DNA of 64,000 bases, taken from NCBI RefSeq assembly GCF_002192415.1, contig NZ_CP021780.1, forward strand, positions 992,001 through 1,056,000, read 5' to 3'. A model generated the notes under the pieces. The model did not search any database and was not told where the DNA came from. It saw nothing but the letters and a program-made list of their open reading frames with translations. The translations under genes were made by a program, and so were the position numbers. The DNA is from Paenibacillus donghaensis (lineage in GTDB: Bacteria > Bacillota > Bacilli > Paenibacillales > Paenibacillaceae). Below, one piece after another: positions 59,389 through 64,000 of the stretch (positions are counted from its first letter, which is position 1; every line of letters begins with the position of its first letter).

Positions 59389-61473
59389 ATGAAATTTGCT
59401 TTATGGAGTAAGAAAGCTTTGGCTATCACAATAATCATTGCTCTGGTGTTCTCCGGTTTCGGTATAAATCCGGTTAACGTTGAGGCAGCAACGACGAAGG
59501 TGGTTCTGGTTGGTGATCTGCAGTCGAAGTTGTCGCCGGAGGCTAAGAATTGGAATGAGAATTCAAGCGTAACGCAAATGACTTACGGAGAAAATGGCTA
59601 TTACTCATTTACCGGCACACTGCCGGCGGGAACTTATCATTATAAAGTTGCTCTTAACGGATCTTGGGATGAAAGTTATGGATACGGTAGCTATACTAAT
59701 CCACAGGGCGTTTCAGATGCCGAGAATATTGAAATTTCATTAGCCGCTGAGACGGAAGTAACCTTTTACTATAACGATAACACTAAGAAAATCGCAGATT
59801 CCACGTATTACACACCGATTGCGTCCGATAAGCTGCCGAGAGTGATCGGAACCGTGCAAACCGAGTTGGGTGATGCCAATGATTCTTCCCCAGCTGACGC
59901 GAGAACCACATTAGCAGATCCTGATTATGACGGTGTGTATGAGTCAACTGTTGATGTACCTCAAGGCGATTACACTTACAAGATATTTGTTCCGGGAGAC
60001 ACTGCGGCAACGGATATTTCCTATCCGGAGACAGAACAAACCTTGAATCTTCCTTCGAAGCTTCCAGTTACCTTCAAGTTCAATACGAAGGAGAACAGTG
60101 TGGCCGCCGAATTTACGGTTCCTGTAGAACCTGGAGTGGTAAACCCCGTACCAGCAGGAAACATACGGGTTCACTACAAAGCCAGTGATTATACCGATAA
60201 AGGATTGTGGCTGTGGGGTGATGTTATAACACCATCCGCTGGTTGGGCTATGGGAGCAACTCCGTTTCCAGAAGGGCAAGTTGATTCCTATGGAGCTTAT
60301 GTTGACGTGCCACTTAAGGATGGAGCAAAGCAAATATCGTTTATTGCGTTAAAGCGCTCTAGCGGGGATAAAGACGGAGGAGACAAAATATTCTCCATCA
60401 ACACTCCACAAACCAATGAAATCTGGATTACAGAAGGCTCCGATGCTGTCACGCCTTACGAACCGGTTACACTTCCCGCCAACACCGTTCGAATCCATTA
60501 TATGAGATCAGACTCCACTCAAAGTCAGTATGGATTATGGCTGTGGGATGATGTTGCCATGCCTTCCGATAACTTGCCCGGAGCCTGGCCCGCAGACGCA
60601 ACCCCATTTCCGGAAGGGCAAATGGATCACTTCGGCGCTTATGTGGATGTTCCACTCTTAGAGAATGCCAAGAAAATGGGCTTTATCGTCATGAAACCGT
60701 CGAACGGAGACAAAGACGGGGATAACAAAACCTTTACCCTCTTGGACCGTTATAATCAGCTATGGGTGAAGGAAGGCGATAACCAGGTGTATGTTTCTCC
60801 GTTTGGTGAAACGCCAGTCGGTTTAGTTACCGCAGAAGTCTTATCAACTAGCCAAATTCTTCTCGGATTTACGTTAACCGATGGTCTGGATGCAGCCGCA
60901 TTAAAGACAGGAATTACCGTGAAGGACTCAGAAGGTACTGTTATAACAGTATCTGCTGTATCCATTACAAGCAAAACTTCGATAGAAGTCGATACAGAGT
61001 CCTTTGATCTGGACAAAACTCCTTTGAGTGTTACTTATTCGGGGAAAACGGTATCCGCTACCAGCGGCTGGAGAATGCTTGATGAAATGTACAATTATAC
61101 GGGAGATGATCTCGGTGCCACATACAAAACGGCGGACAAATCTGCCACACTGAAGCTGTGGGCGCCTAAAGCGACCAGCGTTGTGGCGAATGTATATGAT
61201 AAGGACGACTCGAACATTTCTGTAGGCAGCGTTGACCTAACGAAAGGCGAGCAGGGGGTCTGGTCGGCCGATCTGAAGCCAGCTGATCTGACGGGTGCAC
61301 CCGCCGCAAATGATGTGCGGGGATTCTACTATCAATACGAAGTAACCAATGATGGTATAACCCATAAAGTGCTTGATCCTTACGCCAAATCAATGGCTGT
61401 ATTCACCGTGGATACCACGGGTGCTGCAGGCGTTGGGGGGATACGGTGGGCAAAGCGGCAATTGTCGATTTAA
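59389..61473 (+). CDS. Secreted pullulanase, N-terminal part (frameshifted)
   Basis: Signal peptide (about residues 1-33, cleavage near NVEA-ATT). Two modules of X25 type (VVLVGDLQSKL...GTYHYKVALN and VIGTVQTELG...GDYTYKIFVPG), two CBM41 starch-binding modules (each with GLWLW(G/D)DV and ATPFPEGQ), an Ig-like linker, and a CBM48-type domain (ATLKLWAPKATSVVANVYDK). ATG 59389 has the G run at 59374-59379 at proper distance; ATG 59380 is too close. After GAAGVGG the frame runs 11 residues to a stop at 61471, while the catalytic domain continues one frame back. The break is at the six-G run 61435-61440; one more G heals it. Confidence 0.85.
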   Translation: MKFALWSKKALAITIIIALVFSGFGINPVNVEAATTKVVLVGDLQSKLSPEAKNWNENSSVTQMTYGENGYYSFTGTLPAGTYHYKVALNGSWDESYGYGSYTNPQGVSDAENIEISLAAETEVTFYYNDNTKKIADSTYYTPIASDKLPRVIGTVQTELGDANDSSPADARTTLADPDYDGVYESTVDVPQGDYTYKIFVPGDTAATDISYPETEQTLNLPSKLPVTFKFNTKENSVAAEFTVPVEPGVVNPVPAGNIRVHYKASDYTDKGLWLWGDVITPSAGWAMGATPFPEGQVDSYGAYVDVPLKDGAKQISFIALKRSSGDKDGGDKIFSINTPQTNEIWITEGSDAVTPYEPVTLPANTVRIHYMRSDSTQSQYGLWLWDDVAMPSDNLPGAWPADATPFPEGQMDHFGAYVDVPLLENAKKMGFIVMKPSNGDKDGDNKTFTLLDRYNQLWVKEGDNQVYVSPFGETPVGLVTAEVLSTSQILLGFTLTDGLDAAALKTGITVKDSEGTVITVSAVSITSKTSIEVDTESFDLDKTPLSVTYSGKTVSATSGWRMLDEMYNYTGDDLGATYKTADKSATLKLWAPKATSVVANVYDKDDSNISVGSVDLTKGEQGVWSADLKPADLTGAPAANDVRGFYYQYEVTNDGITHKVLDPYAKSMAVFTVDTTGAAGVGGIRWAKRQLSI

Positions 61474-64000
61474 GCCAGACTAACCCCGATTCTTTTAGCT
61501 ATGCTGATATTGCAGGTTATGAAGATCGCGAAGATGCCATTGTATATGAAGTCCATGTTAGAGACTTTACATCCGATCCTACGATCGAAGACAGCCTGAG
61601 CGGCGAAAGATGGGGCTCTTATGATGCTTTTGCCAAGAAGCTCGATTACATTAAATCCCTAGGTGTAACCCATATTCAATTGATGCCTGTAATGGCTTGG
61701 TATTATGGGGATGAAACGAATATGAAAGATAGAGAGCTGAATTATTCAACGCAAAACAATGAATACAACTGGGGTTATGATCCTCATAACTATTTCTCTC
61801 CGGACGGCGCTTATTCCGAGAAACCTGCCGATCCAGAGCAGCGGATCAAAGAATTAAAAGGCTTAATTGATGCGGTGCATGAGGCAGGCATGGGTGTCAT
61901 CCTAGACGTTGTCTATACCCACATGGCGAAGAAAGAGTTTTTAAACGACATCGTACCTAATTACTATGCATTCCAAGATGCAAACGGTGGCTTTATCGGC
62001 GGGTTCGGAAACAACCTGGCGACCAACCATAAGATGGCAGAGAAGCTGATGGTAGACTCCGTTAAATACTGGTTCAAGGAGTACAAAATAGATGGCATGC
62101 GCTGGGACATGATGGGCGACGCGACAGCAGACGCCGTGCAGCATGCATATGATGCCGCGGAAGCCATTAATCCGAAGGCTCTCTTCATAGGAGAAGGCTG
62201 GAAAACGTTCGGCGGTGATGCATCCGACCCATCCCTTGCGGGTAAAGGCGCAGATCAAAGCTGGATGGACAAGACGGACAGTGTTGGCGTATTCTCCGAT
62301 GAATTCCGGAATGAATTAAAGTCCGGTTACGGTTCGGAAGGTGAACCGAGACTTATTACGGGCGGAGCACGTTCGATTACAACCATTCTGAACAATATTA
62401 AAGGTCAGCCTTCGAATATTCCTGCGGATGATCCAGGAGATATCGTGCCGTATATCGAAGCACATGACAACCTGACGCTGCACGATGTTATTGCGCAATC
62501 AATCAAGAAAGATCCAGCAATCGCAGAGAATGAGCTTGAAATTCAGCAGCGGATTAGACTTGGCAATATGTTGGTCCTTACCTCGCAGGGTACGTCCTTC
62601 CTTCAAGCTGGGCAGGAATATGGACGCACGAAGCAATGGCTGGGAACCGGTATTCCTGAACAAAAATACACAGAATTAAAAGATAAAGCTGACAAATCCT
62701 TCGGTTATTTCATCAACGATTCTTACGATTCATCGGATGCAATCAATAGGTTTGATTGGACGAAAGCAACGGATGAAGTGAAGTTCCCTATGCAGAACTC
62801 GACGAGAGAATATACGGCGGGTCTGATCGAACTAAGAAAGTCTAGCAATGCATTCCGGTTGGGGGACAAAAGTTTGGTTGACTCCAATATTAACCTGATT
62901 TCCGCGCCGGAAATGAAGGCAACTGATCTTGTGATCGGTTACACCAACAAAGCAACCGATGGAACGGGGATCTACTATGTCTTCATGAATGGAGACAGCA
63001 CCTCAAGAACACTTACGCTTTCAGAGGATCTGACTGGCGGTAAGGTACTTGTCGACAACGATGAAGCCGGTGTTCAAGCTATTCCGGTTGATCATCAGTC
63101 TGGATTTACCTTGACAGCAAGTTCCATTACACTGGAGCCGCTGACCGCTGTAATTATTCAGAAGGATGCTGCCGCCGCTGTCCTCACTTCTTTGGAAATG
63201 GACAGTGCCAGCTACGCACTACAAATAAATAATACGCATCAAATGGCAGTTTTTGCGAAATATGATGACGGCAGCAGAAGTAATATTACGACCAAAGCCA
63301 CTTACGTTTCCGATAAGGAGAATGTAGCTACCGTAACGAAGAAAGGCCAAGTGAAAGCGGTTGGCTTGGGAACGGCCAAAATTACAATTACGTACGGTGC
63401 TAAAACATTAAACGTTGCTGTTAAGGTTACTGCCGAGCCGGTTGATAACAAGCGGTATGTCCAGTTCACCTATACCCGTGAAGACAACAATTACAAGGAT
63501 TGGAACCTCTGGGTTTGGGGCACTGGAATAAAAGATGACCAAATTGATTTCACAACCTTTAAGAATGGGACGGCAAGTGTGCTGATCGAGGTGGCACCAA
63601 ATGCAACGAACGTTGGATTCCTGGTCCGCAAAGGAACGGATTGGAATACCGCAAAACAGGATTACCCCGACAACCGCGAAATTCCGCTCACGTCGGGTGA
63701 ATCATTCTTTAAAGTCAACGTGACCAGCATGGTCAAAGAAATTGATATTACACCGAGCGTAAGTGGTCCAGTCATGGAGAATGGCGAGATTACCTTCATT
63801 TACCGGGATGATGATGTGTTCCGCAGCGGCAATATAGCTGCAATAACGGATGCCAAAGTGAAAGTGAATGGCATGGAGTACGACATGACCTATGATGCCG
63901 ATAAAGAATGGTTCAGCTACAAGCTGTCCAATTTGAAAGAGGGGACGTATAAGTATACCTTCCTGCTTACGAAAGACGGCGACACTACGGAGTTCACTGA
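61440..64000 (+). CDS. Secreted pullulanase, catalytic and C-terminal part (frameshifted, cut by window end)
   Basis: Open from the G run at 61440 to the window end (853 codons). It starts DTVGKAAIVDLSQTNP and gives a complete GH13 type I pullulanase domain: signature YNWGYDP (about 61763), region I DVVYTH, region II DGMRWDMMG (nucleophile Asp at 62106-62108), region III IGEGWKT, region IV EAHDNLTLHD. A Big_2-like Ig module (about 63175-63430) and another CBM41-like module (YVQFTYTREDNNYKDWNLWV) follow, then further beta-rich sequence. There is no start codon with ribosome binding site, so this is the continuation of the preceding gene. The whole protein exceeds 1,530 residues. Debranches alpha-1,6 links in pullulan and starch outside the cell. 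Confidence 0.85.

Overview
The window looks like chromosomal DNA of a Paenibacillus-type endospore-forming Firmicute. The signs are spoVR and prkA sporulation genes, an AbrB-type transition-state regulator with a Spo0A-box-like site in its promoter, a liaFSR-type cell-envelope stress operon, low-GC Gram-positive sigma-A promoters, strong rho-independent terminators after most transcription units, and large secreted multidomain glycosidases. No rRNA, tRNA or CRISPR array was seen.

Layout. 1-7.2 kb: chemoreceptor, liaFSR, and an ECF sigma factor with a membrane anti-sigma gene that is split by a frameshift. 7.2-12 kb: a repeat-rich gap, then an HtrA protease followed by an OmpR-type two-component pair. 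12-16 kb: housekeeping genes ispH, aroF (DAHP synthase) and a long (beta-type) glutamine synthetase. 16-23 kb: a secreted GH26 mannanase with a consensus cre site, divergent from a GH94 disaccharide phosphorylase and a mutarotase-like protein under a 32-bp palindromic operator. 23-30 kb: serC, trmL, an abrB-like gene, a 34-residue membrane protein, a phosphodiester glycosidase pair, a ComA-like regulator and an aminotransferase. 30-44 kb: accessory territory with tandem repeats, a DUF2161 nuclease-like protein, prkA, a decayed gene, AraC and PhzF genes, spoVR, a CoiA-like gene cut near its 3' end by a TnpB element, and an IS4-family element with intact ends and 9-bp target duplication. 44-50 kb: lipoprotein, two-component system and BcrAB-like ABC transporter, and a soluble PAS histidine kinase. 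50-64 kb: DegV, a second AraC/GyrI-like regulator, and a maltose/starch locus (GH13, maltose phosphorylase, beta-phosphoglucomutase, LacI regulator, giant pullulanase) with LacI-type and cre-like operators.

Working together: extracellular mannanase and pullulanase release oligosaccharides. Cytoplasmic phosphorylases (GH94, GH65) would cleave them to sugar 1-phosphates, and PgmB converts beta-glucose 1-phosphate to glucose 6-phosphate, with local LacI-type and CcpA control. Sensing and stress functions (liaFSR, ECF sigma, HtrA with its two-component pair, the ABC transporter with its own) are spread between.

The most unusual aspect is the intergenic DNA. Several gaps carry arrays of short hairpin-forming units, in two cases bounded by the same terminal inverted repeat (GTTACTACTTAGG...). 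Others hold a dispersed ~235-bp composite repeat or an ~80-bp hairpin repeat. Two genes (anti-sigma factor and pullulanase) are each broken at a G run that is one base short, so either real frameshifts or undercalled homopolymers must be considered.
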